Notes: generated by a model from the sequence alone, not told the origin. Counted from the stretch's first letter, positions 55,359 to 64,000 are shown. The stretch: 64,000 bases of DNA from Luteimonas sp. JM171 (GCF_001717465.1 NZ_CP017074.1:1082873-1146872); one strand, 5' to 3'. Numbers and translations: made by a program.

Positions 55359-55456
55359 GCACCGGGTGGGGTGCCCTCCAGTCGTAAGTAAAGGAGGAGG
55401 CCGGCGCGCAGCGCAGGCCGGGGGACATGGAGACTGGAGGGCACCCCACCCGGTGC
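55359..55456. repeat. Compound repeat locus 2, hairpin 2 (core inverted)
   Basis: Arms of 25 bases (55359-55383 and 55432-55456), perfectly paired, enclose the inverted 48-base core (55384-55431). The outer part of the arms reads GCACCGGGTGGGGTGCCC here but CGTTGGGTGGGGGCCC at locus 1; both arms have changed together. No other feature is seen in the gap. Confidence 0.9.
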
Positions 55457-55520
55457 CCCCGCGTCCCATCAACGCCCTTGTCGGGGAGGGGCAGCCTCCC
55501 CGATTCAAGGTGAGCCGTGG

Positions 55521-57374
55521 TCAGGCCTTCTGGGATTCGATCCAGGTATCGATGCGCTTCTCGAGCAGGTCCAGAGGCATGGCGCCGCCGCCGAGGATGG
55601 TGTCGTGGAAGGCGCGGATGTCGAAGGCGTCGCCGAGCTCGGCTTCGGCTTTGCGGCGCAGTTCCTGCATCTTGATCATGCCCACCTTATAGGCGGTGGC
55701 CTGGCCGGGCATGATCAGGTAGCGGCGGATCTCCGAGCGCACGGTGGTTTCGGGGATCGAGCTGTTGGCCATGAAGTAGTCGACGGCCTCCTGCTCGGTC
55801 CAGCCCTTGGCGTGCATGCCGGTGTCCACTACCAGGCGGATGGCGCGCCACATTTCCGACATCAGGCGGCCGTACTCGGAGTACGGGTCCTGGTAGGTGT
55901 CGGGCATCTCCTTGGCCAGCCACTCGGAGTACAGGCCCCAGCCTTCGGTGTAGGCGGTGGTGAACTGCTGGGTGCGGAAGGTGGGGACGTCCTCGAGCTC
56001 CTGGGCGATGGAGATCTGCATGTGGTGGCCGGGCAGGCCCTCGTGGTAGGCGATCACCTCCAGCTCGGTCCTGGGCATGGCGTCCATGTCCGAGAGGTGG
56101 GCGTAGTAGATGCCCGGGCGCGAGCCGTCGGGGGTGGCGGGATAGTAGTGCTGGGCGGCGCCGTCCTGCTCGCGGAAGGCTTCCACGCGGCGCACTTCCA
56201 GGTCCGCCTTGGGCAGGCGGCCGAAGTAGTCGGGCAGGTGCTGTTCGATGTTGTCGATCGCGGCGGTGGCGTCGTCGATGTAGGCCTGGCGGCCTTCGTC
56301 GGTGTTGGGATAGCGGAACTGCGGGTCGGTGTTGATGAACTCGAAGAAGGCCTGCAGGTCGCCCTCGAAGCCGACCTGGTCCATCACCGCCTCCATCTCG
56401 CCGCGCAGGCGCGCCACTTCGTCCAGGCCGAGCTGGTGGATCTCGTCGGCGGTCATGTCGGTGGTGGTGTTTTCGCGCAGCTGCCAGGCGTAGTAGTCGC
56501 TGCCGCCCGGGTGGGTGGTGCCGACCCCGGCGGGGTTCTCCAGGGCGTGGGGAAGCTCGGATTCGGCCCAGGCGATGATGCGCTCGTACACCGGGAGCAC
56601 GTGGCCGGTGAGGGCGTCGCGGGCCTGCTGCTTGAGTTCGTCGGCGCGCTCCTGGCTGATTTCGCCGGTTTCCACCAGGGCGTCGGCCTTGGCCTGCAGG
56701 TCGGCCCACAGCGGGCTCGCGCTGCCGTCCTGGAACGGGGCGCCGGTGATGATGTTGCGCGACTGCTCGATCACCCCTTCGTAGGCAAAGCGCGGGGCGC
56801 GGATGCCCAGTTCGGCCGACTGGCGGCCGTACTCGAGCAGCTGGTCAAGCACGGTGTCGAACGCTTCCAGCCGCGAGACGTAGGCGAGGTAGTCCTGCTC
56901 GTTGTCGACCTTGTGGAAGTTGATCATGAACATCGGCAGCACGCTGTTCATGCCGTTCATCTGGTCGAAGGCGTAGCGGTGGGCGCGGAATTCCCACTGC
57001 GCCTGCGCGCTGTCGAGCTGGCGCTTCCAGATTTCCCAGGAGAGCTGGGCGTCGGGGTCCAGGCTGTCGTAATCGAAGCCGGACTCCATCTCCGCCACCG
57101 AGTCCGCCAGCCAGTCCAGGCGCTCGCGCATGGCCGCCTCGGACATGTCGTCGAGTTCGTCATAGCGGTCCTTGCGCCCTTGGAAGGTCAGGGTGGTGGG
57201 ACTGAACTGGAGGAATTCCTCGTACTGTTCGTCGAACCAGGCGTTCAGGCGCGCGGATTGATCCTCGGCCTGCCGGGTGGCGGCGGCCGGCGTGGCCGCG
57301 CCCTCGGGCTGCGGGGAACAGGCGGCCAGGGCCAGGGCGATGGCCAGCGTGCTGGCAGCAAGGGGCAGGCGCAT
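55521..57374 (-). CDS. DUF885 lipoprotein, probable metallopeptidase
   Basis: 617 residues. A lipoprotein signal (ALALAAC, Cys19) leads into the DUF885 body with a zinc motif in VIAYHEGLPGHHMQIS (HExxxGHH) and a later YTEGWGLYSEWL. Proteins of this kind are thought to be peptidases of the cell envelope, with length 550-620. No cofactor or substrate can be named. Upstream is a divergent membrane-protein gene. Confidence 0.88.
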   Translation of the reverse strand: MRLPLAASTLAIALALAACSPQPEGAATPAAATRQAEDQSARLNAWFDEQYEEFLQFSPTTLTFQGRKDRYDELDDMSEAAMRERLDWLADSVAEMESGFDYDSLDPDAQLSWEIWKRQLDSAQAQWEFRAHRYAFDQMNGMNSVLPMFMINFHKVDNEQDYLAYVSRLEAFDTVLDQLLEYGRQSAELGIRAPRFAYEGVIEQSRNIITGAPFQDGSASPLWADLQAKADALVETGEISQERADELKQQARDALTGHVLPVYERIIAWAESELPHALENPAGVGTTHPGGSDYYAWQLRENTTTDMTADEIHQLGLDEVARLRGEMEAVMDQVGFEGDLQAFFEFINTDPQFRYPNTDEGRQAYIDDATAAIDNIEQHLPDYFGRLPKADLEVRRVEAFREQDGAAQHYYPATPDGSRPGIYYAHLSDMDAMPRTELEVIAYHEGLPGHHMQISIAQELEDVPTFRTQQFTTAYTEGWGLYSEWLAKEMPDTYQDPYSEYGRLMSEMWRAIRLVVDTGMHAKGWTEQEAVDYFMANSSIPETTVRSEIRRYLIMPGQATAYKVGMIKMQELRRKAEAELGDAFDIRAFHDTILGGGAMPLDLLEKRIDTWIESQKA

Positions 57375-57539
57375 GCAGGACTCCTTGTGAAAATTCGGGC
57401 CGATTGTGCCCGCTCGGCGGCGCCCTGCCCAATGCGGTTTGTCATGGTGTTCACCAGGGCCTCACCCGGCCGCGACGGGGTGGTGGGCAGCATCGGCCGC
57501 AGACACCCGCAAGCGGCGCTTGCCGCGTCAGGAGAGCCG

Positions 57540-57998
57540 ATGAGCACTTTGGAGAAGCGACATATCCCGCACACCGCGGTGTGCGCGCTGCTGGGCGGCG
57601 TTGTCGTCGGGGCGCTGGGCCTGCTGTTCGGGAACTCCCCCGGGCTGGTGATCGGCGTGGTGGTGGGGGTGGCGGCCGGGGCGCTGATCGGCAGCAGGCT
57701 CACCGAGCGCGCCGATCCGCGCGACAGCGTCGGCCATTTCGAGGACATCTATACCTCCATGTCCTATTACGAGCGCGGCATGGAATGGAAGGACTACGAG
57801 CCCGCCTACCGGCTGGGGCTGGAGAGCTACGGCAGCCGCGGCGGGCAGTCGTTCGAAGACGTGGATGCGGCACTGGGCGCGCGCTGGCTCAAGGTGCGCG
57901 GCGAATCGCGGCTGGACTGGAACCAGGCGCGCGGGGCGGTCAAGCATGTGTGGCGCGACATGGACGAGACCCTGCACCGCAAGCCCCAGGCCCGCTGA
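57540..57998 (+). CDS. Membrane-anchored protein of unknown function
   Basis: 152 residues with AGGAG 5 bases before the ATG. Two glycine-rich hydrophobic segments (about 14-30 and 35-52) form a hairpin in the membrane; the rest (55-152) is a soluble domain (FEDIYTSMSYYERGMEWKDY, SYGSRGGQSFEDVDAALGAR, WRDMDE). Similar proteins are annotated only as hypothetical in related bacteria. It lies 59 bases before folE in the same direction. Confidence 0.7.
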   Translation: MSTLEKRHIPHTAVCALLGGVVVGALGLLFGNSPGLVIGVVVGVAAGALIGSRLTERADPRDSVGHFEDIYTSMSYYERGMEWKDYEPAYRLGLESYGSRGGQSFEDVDAALGARWLKVRGESRLDWNQARGAVKHVWRDMDETLHRKPQAR

Positions 57999-58057
57999 GC
58001 GGCGGACGCGCTGCGGCGGCGCGTTAAGATGGCCGGCCCCCATCACCTGCTGCAGCC

Positions 58058-58666
58058 ATGGCCGGACAACCCGACGACCCGCGCGGGGTCACCATTGAAC
58101 AGGCCGAAGAGGCCGTACGCACCCTGCTGCGCTGGGCGGGCGACGACCCCGCGCGCGAGGGCCTGCTGGATACGCCCGGGCGCGTGGCGCGCGCCTATCG
58201 TGAATGGTTCAGCGGCTACGACCTGGACCCCGACGAATACCTGGCCCGCACTTTCGAGGAGGTTGGCGGCTACGACGAGATGATCGTGCTGCGCGACATC
58301 GAGTACGAGAGCCACTGCGAACACCACATGGCGCCGATCATTGGCCGGGTGCACGTGGGCTACCTGCCGGCGGGCAAGGTGGTGGGCATCAGCAAGCTGG
58401 CCCGGGTCGTCGAGGCCTATGCCAAGCGCCTGCAGGTGCAGGAGAAGATGACCGCGCAGATCGCCGGCTGCATCCAGCGCGCGCTGCAGCCGCTGGGCGT
58501 GGGCGTGGTGGTGGAGGGCGTGCACGAGTGCATGACCACGCGCGGGGTGCACAAGCGCGGGGTGAGCATGGTGACCTCGACGATGCTGGGCGCGTTCCGC
58601 GATGACGCCCGCACCCGGGCGGAGTTCCTGCGCTTCACCGATTCGGGGAGCGTGCGGCGCGCCTGA
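58058..58666 (+). CDS. folE: GTP cyclohydrolase I
   Basis: 202 residues. First step of tetrahydrofolate (and queuosine) synthesis: GTP to dihydroneopterin triphosphate. The zinc and active-site residues are present ([37 protein letters not shown]). The length is normal. It is followed by a small hairpin (GCAGGGCCC / GGGCCCTGC at 58670-58689) that may be a weak terminator. Confidence 0.96.
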   Translation: MAGQPDDPRGVTIEQAEEAVRTLLRWAGDDPAREGLLDTPGRVARAYREWFSGYDLDPDEYLARTFEEVGGYDEMIVLRDIEYESHCEHHMAPIIGRVHVGYLPAGKVVGISKLARVVEAYAKRLQVQEKMTAQIAGCIQRALQPLGVGVVVEGVHECMTTRGVHKRGVSMVTSTMLGAFRDDARTRAEFLRFTDSGSVRRA

Positions 58667-58692
58667 GTTGCAGGGCCCGAGGGCCCTGCTTA

Positions 58693-58707
58693 ACGTGACT
58701 GTCACGT
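58693..58707. promoter_or_regulatory. Perfect 15-base palindrome before egtB
   Basis: ACGTGAC-T-GTCACGT, centred about 29 bases before the egtB ATG, directly after the folE hairpin. It looks like a repressor or activator site; no regulator gene lies next to it. Confidence 0.5.
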
Positions 58708-58728
58708 GAAACGCGCAAGGATTGCGCG

Positions 58729-60021
58729 ATGGCGGTCATCTCTTCCACGCATGCGTCGCCGCCGGCAGCCGTATCCGATCCGCTCGATACGTGCGCGCTG
58801 GCGGCCCGCTATTTCCGGGTGCGCGCGCGCACCGTGGCCCTGGCTGCGCCGCTGTCCCCCGAGGACGCGATGGTGCAGAGCATGCCCGAGGCCAGCCCGG
58901 CCAAATGGCACCTGGCGCACACCACCTGGTTCTTCGAGCGCTTCGTGCTGGGCGCGGAGCCCGGTTACCGCCAGGTGGATCCGCGCTGGGACCACCTGTT
59001 CAACAGTTATTACGAGTCCCTGGGCCCGTTCCACGCGCGGCCCCGGCGCGGCGTCCTGTCGCGCCCCTCGCTGGAGGAAGTGCTGGCCTACCGGCGCGAG
59101 GTGGACCGCAGGGTGGGCGAACGGCTGGCCGCCGACGCGCTGGACGGACCGGTGCTGCGCAAGCTCCTGCTGGGGACCCACCATGAGCAGCAGCACCAGG
59201 AGCTGCTGCTGACCGACATCAAGCACGCGTTCTGGAGCAACCCCCTGCACCCGGCCTACTGCGACCGGGCGCCGCCGGCGGCTGGCCCGGGGGTGCCTTT
59301 GGAGTGGACGACCGTCGCCGCAACCCGGGCCCGGGTGGGTGCCCCGCGCTGGCCGCGGGAGACGGACGCCTTTGCCTATGACAACGAGTCGCCGCGCCAC
59401 GAGGTGCTGCTGCAGCCCTATGCGCTGGCCAGCCGGCCGGTAACCCACGGCGAGTTCCGGCTGTTCATCCAGGATGGCGGCTACCGCGATCCCCGCCTGT
59501 GGCTGAGCGACGGCTGGGCCACGGTGCAGGCCGAGCGCTGGGAGCGGCCGCTGTACTGGCACGAGGACCTGGAGCAGGTGTTTACCCTGCACGGCTGGCA
59601 GCCGGCCCGGTCCGATGCGCCGGCCTGCCATCTGAGCTATTTCGAGGCCGATGCCTTTGCCCGCTGGGCGGGTGCGCGCCTGCCCACCGAGGCGGAGTGG
59701 GAGCACGTGATGGCCCATTCGGGGGCCATCGGATCGGAGCCGGCACTGCATCCGCAGCCGGTCGCCGCCCGCGGCGACCCCGGGCCGGTGTCGGGCGGGG
59801 TGTGGGAATGGACATCCAGCGCGTACGGCCCTTACCCCGGCTATCGGCCGTGGCCGGGCGCGGCGGGGGAGTACAACGGCAAGTTCATGAACGCCCAGTG
59901 GGTTCTGCGCGGCGGCAGCTGCCTGACCCCGCCCGACCACCTGCGCCCCACCTATCGCAACTTCTTCCCGTCGCCGGCGCGCTGGCAGTTCACCGGGCTG
60001 CGCCTGGCCAAGGACGCATGA
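58729..60021 (+). CDS. egtB: Ergothioneine biosynthesis sulfoxide synthase EgtB
   Basis: 430 residues; AAGGA stands 7 bases before the ATG. A non-haem iron enzyme that joins hercynine to cysteine or gamma-glutamylcysteine with oxygen. N-terminal DinB-like domain with iron ligands in KWHLAHTTWFFE (His61/His64) and THHEQQHQE (HxxxHxE, His152, His156, Glu158); C-terminal FGE-sulfatase domain ending GGSCLTPPDHLRPTYRNFFP. A SenA-like (selenoneine) role cannot be ruled out but no senB or senC is next to it. It overlaps egtD by 4 bases (ATGA). Confidence 0.93.
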   Translation: MAVISSTHASPPAAVSDPLDTCALAARYFRVRARTVALAAPLSPEDAMVQSMPEASPAKWHLAHTTWFFERFVLGAEPGYRQVDPRWDHLFNSYYESLGPFHARPRRGVLSRPSLEEVLAYRREVDRRVGERLAADALDGPVLRKLLLGTHHEQQHQELLLTDIKHAFWSNPLHPAYCDRAPPAAGPGVPLEWTTVAATRARVGAPRWPRETDAFAYDNESPRHEVLLQPYALASRPVTHGEFRLFIQDGGYRDPRLWLSDGWATVQAERWERPLYWHEDLEQVFTLHGWQPARSDAPACHLSYFEADAFARWAGARLPTEAEWEHVMAHSGAIGSEPALHPQPVAARGDPGPVSGGVWEWTSSAYGPYPGYRPWPGAAGEYNGKFMNAQWVLRGGSCLTPPDHLRPTYRNFFPSPARWQFTGLRLAKDA

Positions 60022-61001
60022 ACCTCTCCACGCCCGCCACGCCGGTCGCCGACCTGGTCGACCTGCAGCCCAGCCGTGAGCGCATCGCCGCCGACGTCGT
60101 TGCCGGGCTGTCGGCCGTCCCGCGCCGGCTGCCGTCCAAGTATTTCTACGATGCCCGCGGCTCGGAGCTGTTCGAGCGCATCACCCACCAGCCCGAGTAC
60201 TACCTCACCGGCGTGGAGATCGCGCTGATGGAGGCGCGCATGGCGGACATCGCCCGCGCGGTGGGGCCGGCGCTGCACGTGGTGGAGTACGGCAGCGGCA
60301 GCGGGCGGAAGACCGGGATCCTGCTGGCGGGCCTTGATGACGTGGTGGCCTACACGCCCATCGAGATCTCGCGCGACGCGCTGCTGCACAGCGTGGAGCG
60401 GCTGGAGGCGCGTTTTGGCGGCGTCGAGATGCTGCCGGTGTGCGCCGACTTCACCCGCCCGGTCCAATTGCCGGCCCCGGGGCGCGAGGCGCGCAGGCGG
60501 CTGGCGTTCTTCCCCGGTTCGACCCTGGGCAATTTCGAGCGCGACGAGGCGGTGGGCCTGCTGCGGGCCATGCGCGACACCGTGGGCACGGACGGGCAGG
60601 CCCTGATCGGCATCGACCTGGATAAGGATCCGGAGGTGATCGAGGCCGCGTACAACGACGCGGCGGGCGTCACCGCCGAGTTCACCCTCAACCTGCTGGC
60701 CCGGCTCAACCGGGAGATCGGCAGCGACTTCGACCTGGGCCAGTTCCGCCATCGCGCGCGCTATTCGCAGGAGCGGCGGCGCATCGAGACCTTCCTGGTC
60801 AGCCAGTGCGCGCAGCGGGTGCACGTGGGCGGGCAGGCGTTCGACTTCGTGGCCGGCGAAGCGATGCTGGTGGAGACCAGCCACAAGTACACCGATGCGG
60901 ATTTCGCCGCAATGGCCGGCGAAGCGGGGTGGCAGGTGGCGCAGGCCTGGAACGATCCGAAGGACTGGTTCGGGCTGCGGCTGCTGCGCAGCGCTAGCTG
61001 A
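60018..61001 (+). CDS. egtD: L-histidine N-alpha-methyltransferase EgtD
   Basis: 327 residues. Trimethylates histidine with SAM to give hercynine, the first step of ergothioneine synthesis. SAM motif EYGSGSGRKT, then YTPIEISRDALLHS and FFPGSTLGNF; the N-terminal SKYFYDARGSELFERITHQP is typical. Its end overlaps that of the convergent metallo-hydrolase gene by 8 bases. No egtC or egtE homologue is near, as in many two-gene egtBD systems. Confidence 0.95.
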   Translation: MNLSTPATPVADLVDLQPSRERIAADVVAGLSAVPRRLPSKYFYDARGSELFERITHQPEYYLTGVEIALMEARMADIARAVGPALHVVEYGSGSGRKTGILLAGLDDVVAYTPIEISRDALLHSVERLEARFGGVEMLPVCADFTRPVQLPAPGREARRRLAFFPGSTLGNFERDEAVGLLRAMRDTVGTDGQALIGIDLDKDPEVIEAAYNDAAGVTAEFTLNLLARLNREIGSDFDLGQFRHRARYSQERRRIETFLVSQCAQRVHVGGQAFDFVAGEAMLVETSHKYTDADFAAMAGEAGWQVAQAWNDPKDWFGLRLLRSAS

Positions 61002-61854
61002 CGAAGGCCTCCGCCGGCAGCTGTGCGGCCCGTCCGCTGAGGCGCTCGAACTCGGCGATGTCATGTGAGCAGAACACGGTGACGCCCGCGTCGCCCGCCC
61101 GCAGCGCGCGCAGGCGCTCCTGGTTGCGCAGCCGCGCATCGCGGTCGAGCTCCATCATCCACTGGTAGAAGCGCAGGCCCGGTGGGCAGCGCGGCGCCAG
61201 GTTCATCTCGTGCTCGTGGAAATAGGCGTCCGCGGCCAGCAGTTTCCAGCCCGAGCCGGTGTCGACGGCGATGCCGGCGTGGCCGTGGGTATGGCCTGGC
61301 AGCGGCACCAGCAGCAGTTCCGGTGCCACGCCGTCGAGCGCGCACACCCCGTCAAACCCCATCCACGCCTCGCCGCCGCTGCGCCGATAGGTGCGCCAGC
61401 GCTCCCGCGAGCCCCATTGCTGCGGCCGGAACCGCTGCCGGTCCAGCCAGCTGCGCTGGGCCTCGGCATGCTCGCGCTCGATGCCGAGCATGTGCACGGT
61501 GGCCCGGGGAAAGTCGTCCAGGCCCCCGGCGTGGTCGAAGTCCAGGTGCGAGAGCAGGATGTGGCGCACGTCGGACGCCTGGAACCCGAGCCGCTCGACC
61601 TGGCGCACCGCGGTCATTTCCTCGCGGAACTCGGGTCGCAGCAGCGCCAGGAAGAACGCACTCAGGCGCGTGCGCGGATGCGCCACGTCACGCAGGCCCA
61701 GCCCCGTGTCCACCATCACCAGGCCGTCCGCGGTCTCGACCAGCAGGCAGTGGCAGGCGAGGTGGCCGCGCGCGACCATCGGCCGGGAGCGGCCATCCAT
61801 CAGCCGGCCCCCCAGGGGACAGGTGGAAATGCAGTTGAGGTGGTGCACGCGCAT
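60994..61854 (-). CDS. Metallo-beta-lactamase-fold hydrolase
   Basis: 286 residues. Two-metal hydrolase fold: the motif is SHLDFDHAGG (His103, Asp105, Asp107, His108), i.e. HxDxDH in place of HxHxDH, a known variant in the lactonase-like branch; later LPGHTHGHAG and LLAADAYF supply further ligands. No signal peptide. The substrate is unknown. Convergent with egtD, with coding ends that overlap. Confidence 0.87.
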   Translation of the reverse strand: MRVHHLNCISTCPLGGRLMDGRSRPMVARGHLACHCLLVETADGLVMVDTGLGLRDVAHPRTRLSAFFLALLRPEFREEMTAVRQVERLGFQASDVRHILLSHLDFDHAGGLDDFPRATVHMLGIEREHAEAQRSWLDRQRFRPQQWGSRERWRTYRRSGGEAWMGFDGVCALDGVAPELLLVPLPGHTHGHAGIAVDTGSGWKLLAADAYFHEHEMNLAPRCPPGLRFYQWMMELDRDARLRNQERLRALRAGDAGVTVFCSHDIAEFERLSGRAAQLPAEAFVS

Positions 61855-61962
61855 GCCAGGCTTCCTCCATGGTCATGCGGACTATTGCGCGATCGCGGTC
61901 GCCGGCACGTGACCTTCGGGGCGCGCTCCTACAATGGGCATCCCTCTCCACGGCGCCCATCC

Positions 61963-63441
61963 ATGAAGCGACTTGCCTGCCTCGCCCTGCTGCTTGCCCC
62001 CGCCTTCGCCGCGCACGCCGACCCGGCCTTCCAGCGCTGCCTGGCGGATCTGCAATCCGCCGCCGCCCAGCAGGGCGTCAGCGCGGCCACGTTCGAGCGC
62101 CACACCGCAGGCCTGGAGCCCGACCGCTCGGTGCTGGAGCTGCTCAACTTCCAGCCGGAGTTCACCACCGACATCTGGGATTACCTGGCGGGCCTGGTGG
62201 ACGAGGAGCGGGTGGCCGACGGCAAGGCGATGCTGGAAGAGCACCGCGAGCTGCTGGAACGCGTGTCCTCGCAGTACGGCGTGGATCCGGCGACGGTGGT
62301 CGCGATCTGGGGCGTTGAAAGCGACTACGGCCGGATCTTCGGAAAGCGGCCGATCCTGACGTCTCTGGCCACCCTGTCCTGCGAGGGGCGACGGCAGTCG
62401 TTCTTCCGCGGCGAGTTCATTGCCACCCTCAAGCTGCTGCAGGCGGGCGACATCCGGGCCGAGGGGCTGACAGGCTCGTGGGCGGGCGCATTCGGCCACA
62501 CCCAGTTCATCCCCACCACGTATGCGCGGATCGCGGTGGACTTTGACGGCGACGGGCGCCGCGACCTGGTGGGCAGCATCCCCGATGCACTCGCCTCGAC
62601 CGCCAATTACCTCAAGCGCTCGAACTGGCAGACCGGGCGGCCGTGGGGTTACGAGGTGAAGCTGCCGGAAGGATTCAACGCGTCGCTGGCCGGGCGCACC
62701 AACCGGCGCCCGCTGTCGGACTGGCTTGGCCGGGGCGTGGAGCGCATCGACGGGCGGGCCATCGACCTGCCCGGCGACACCCGCAGCGCGCTGCTGCTGC
62801 CGGCGGGCATCCAGGGCCCGGCGTTCCTGGTGTTCCGCAACTACGACGCGATCTATTCCTACAACGCCTCGGAAAGCTACGCGCTGGCGATCGCGCTGCT
62901 GTCCGACCGCCTGCGCGGCGGCGATGGCCTCGTGGCCGCATGGCCAACCGACGATCCCGGCCTGTCGCGCATCGAGCGGCGGGAGCTGCAGACCCTGCTG
63001 CTCGAGCGCGGCCACGATATCGGCGAGGTCGACGGACTGATCGGCACCAACACCCGCCGGGCCATCCGCGCCGAGCAGCAGCGCCTGGGCATCACTCCCG
63101 CCGACGGGCGCGCCGGCCAGAAGATCCTGCGCGCCCTGCGTGACCGCCCGCCGCCGTCAGCTGCCACGGGTACCGGTGTGGCGCATTACAATCCGATCCA
63201 ATGTGACACGTGCACGACAAGCGCAGACTTCACGGCACGCGCGCTTGAGGCCGGTGCGGGCCACCACCTTGTCTTCAACTTGCCGGCCAACCAGGTGGAG
63301 TATTGGCATGTTGAAGAAGCTGGCCCGGTAGCGCATTCCCATCCCGTTCCGGCCGCAGCCGTCGAGGAGTTGGACAAGGCCCATGCGCTGTACATGGCCG
63401 TGGAAGAACTGGCCGCCGAGCACGAGCAACGAAAGCCCTGA
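61963..63441 (+). CDS. Lytic murein transglycosylase (MltB type) with extra C-terminal domain
   Basis: 492 residues. A signal peptide (1-19, ending AHA) precedes an MltB-type catalytic domain with Glu119 in VAIWGVESDYGRIFGKRP and GAFGHTQFIPTTY, then a peptidoglycan-binding domain (about 335-392, ending GQKILRALR). Family members normally stop there. Here about 100 residues continue, with a Pro-rich joint, a CDTC pair (414-417) and a HHLVFNLPANQVEYWHVEE strand region, and this part has lower G+C. The protein cuts cell-wall glycan to anhydromuropeptides in the periplasm; the role of the tail is unknown. Confidence 0.88.
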   Translation: MKRLACLALLLAPAFAAHADPAFQRCLADLQSAAAQQGVSAATFERHTAGLEPDRSVLELLNFQPEFTTDIWDYLAGLVDEERVADGKAMLEEHRELLERVSSQYGVDPATVVAIWGVESDYGRIFGKRPILTSLATLSCEGRRQSFFRGEFIATLKLLQAGDIRAEGLTGSWAGAFGHTQFIPTTYARIAVDFDGDGRRDLVGSIPDALASTANYLKRSNWQTGRPWGYEVKLPEGFNASLAGRTNRRPLSDWLGRGVERIDGRAIDLPGDTRSALLLPAGIQGPAFLVFRNYDAIYSYNASESYALAIALLSDRLRGGDGLVAAWPTDDPGLSRIERRELQTLLLERGHDIGEVDGLIGTNTRRAIRAEQQRLGITPADGRAGQKILRALRDRPPPSAATGTGVAHYNPIQCDTCTTSADFTARALEAGAGHHLVFNLPANQVEYWHVEEAGPVAHSHPVPAAAVEELDKAHALYMAVEELAAEHEQRKP

Positions 63442-63450
63442 AGCTGCGCT

Positions 63451-63477
63451 GGAGGACCTGCCTTGGGGCAGGCCTCC
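63451..63477. terminator. Hairpin between convergent genes
   Basis: GGAGG-A-CCTGCC / GGCAGG-CCTCC with loop TTGG, an 11-bp stem with one bulged A. No T-run. Placed between the transglycosylase and the methyltransferase. Confidence 0.5.
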
Positions 63478-63491
63478 GGGGTGGAGTGGAA

Positions 63492-64000
63492 CTATTCCGG
63501 CTTTACGAACCGCAGGGTCATGCGGTCGCTTTCACCGATTTCGGCGTAGCGCTCCGCGTCGGCGTCTTCGTGATTGTTCGTGGGCGGCAGCGTCCAGACG
63601 CCATTCGGGTGGTCCTTGGTGTCCCGCGGGTTGGCGTTGACCTCGCTGCTGGCGTCGAACTGGAAGCCGGCGGCCTCGGCCAGGGCGATCATGCGGTCCT
63701 GGCCAACATAGCCGCTGTCGTCGTATTCGGCCATGCCGTCGGCGGCGCGGTGGTCCACCACGCCCAGCACGCCGCCGGGCCTGAGCACTTCGAAGAAGCC
63801 GGCGAACATGCCTTCGGCCTGGCCGCTGCCCAGCCAGTTGTGCACGTTGCGGAAGGTCAGCACCATGTCGGCGCTGCCCGGCTCGCCGAAGCTCGGCGCG
63901 GCCGGGTCGTAGCGCACCACTTCGGCGCGGTCGAACCGGGCGGGATTGGCCTGGAACAGGGCCTGGAGCGAAGCGAGGCTGCGGCTGGGATAGCCGCGGC
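63492..64000 (-). CDS. Predicted SAM-dependent methyltransferase, N-terminus beyond window
   Basis: The start lies past the right edge; about 169 C-terminal residues are visible. Pattern of the COG4798-type predicted methyltransferases: ADMVLTFRNVHNWLGSGQAE, then FFEVLRPGGVLGVVDHRA, YVGQDRMIALAEAAGFQF and RMTLRFVKPE at the end. Substrate unknown. Convergent with the transglycosylase gene. Confidence 0.82.
   Translation of the reverse strand, partial: RGYPSRSLASLQALFQANPARFDRAEVVRYDPAAPSFGEPGSADMVLTFRNVHNWLGSGQAEGMFAGFFEVLRPGGVLGVVDHRAADGMAEYDDSGYVGQDRMIALAEAAGFQFDASSEVNANPRDTKDHPNGVWTLPPTNNHEDADAERYAEIGESDRMTLRFVKPE

Noticed and set aside
55605..57540. Long plus-strand frame opposite the DUF885 gene that runs into the 152-residue membrane protein
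   Set aside because: Only the part from 57540, with its own ribosome site, is protein-like; the upstream part is antisense to DUF885.

Overview
The window is very GC-rich chromosomal DNA (roughly two thirds G+C or more by eye) with closely packed genes. Many neighbouring genes overlap by 4 bases. The set of genes (recC-recB-recD operon, SstT- and BrnQ-type carriers, EgtB/EgtD, an MmeI-type enzyme, DUF885, PA2169-type and VanZ-like proteins) suggests a gammaproteobacterium of the Xanthomonadaceae/Lysobacteraceae, perhaps close to Lysobacter or Luteimonas. This is judged from gene content and protein style, not from a marker gene. There is no rRNA, no CRISPR array, no complete insertion sequence and no recognisable prophage.

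Layout. 1-9.3 kb: a cut-off short-chain dehydrogenase, then the complete RecBCD operon. 9.3-12.8 kb: an amidohydrolase/NTF2-like/membrane-protein operon diverging from an ECF sigma factor and its membrane partner. 12.9-17.9 kb: a low-GC patch with an MmeI-type restriction-modification gene broken by a single in-frame TAA, a membrane coiled-coil protein and a DUF4236 protein. 18-27.3 kb: a persistence/toxin-rich zone holding three HipA-family kinases of different types (a hipBA-like pair, a solitary YjjJ, a canonical hipBA), a Fic remnant, and a truncated and an intact copy of one VanZ-like gene, with housekeeping genes in between. 27.4-38.4 kb: NADH dehydrogenase, a putative metallopeptidase/lipoprotein pair, htpG, and a very large TolB-propeller amidohydrolase. 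38.8-41.2 kb: nitrilase-type hydrolase, acetyltransferase and small proteins. 41.2-51.6 kb: a self-contained selenocysteine locus on the minus strand, fdnGHI (with an in-frame UGA), fdhE, selA, selB, tRNA-Sec and selD. 51.7-64 kb: a methyltransferase, BrnQ, SstT, a DUF885 lipoprotein, folE, egtBD, a metallo-hydrolase, a lytic transglycosylase with an odd C-terminal extension, and a cut-off methyltransferase.

The two longest gene-free gaps (38362-38780 and 55157-55520) both lie between convergent genes. Both hold the same compound element: a 48-base core that appears once in each orientation, each copy framed by a different long inverted repeat. Between loci the arms of the second hairpin have changed sequence but kept their pairing. 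This is the strongest candidate here for an undescribed element. The metallopeptidase-lipoprotein pair at 28982-30950 is the strongest candidate for an undescribed protein system.

The genes of the selenium block fit one job: making and filling FdnG, the only selenoprotein recognised here. selD makes selenophosphate, selA charges tRNA-Sec, selB delivers it to the UGA, and fdhE helps mature the enzyme.
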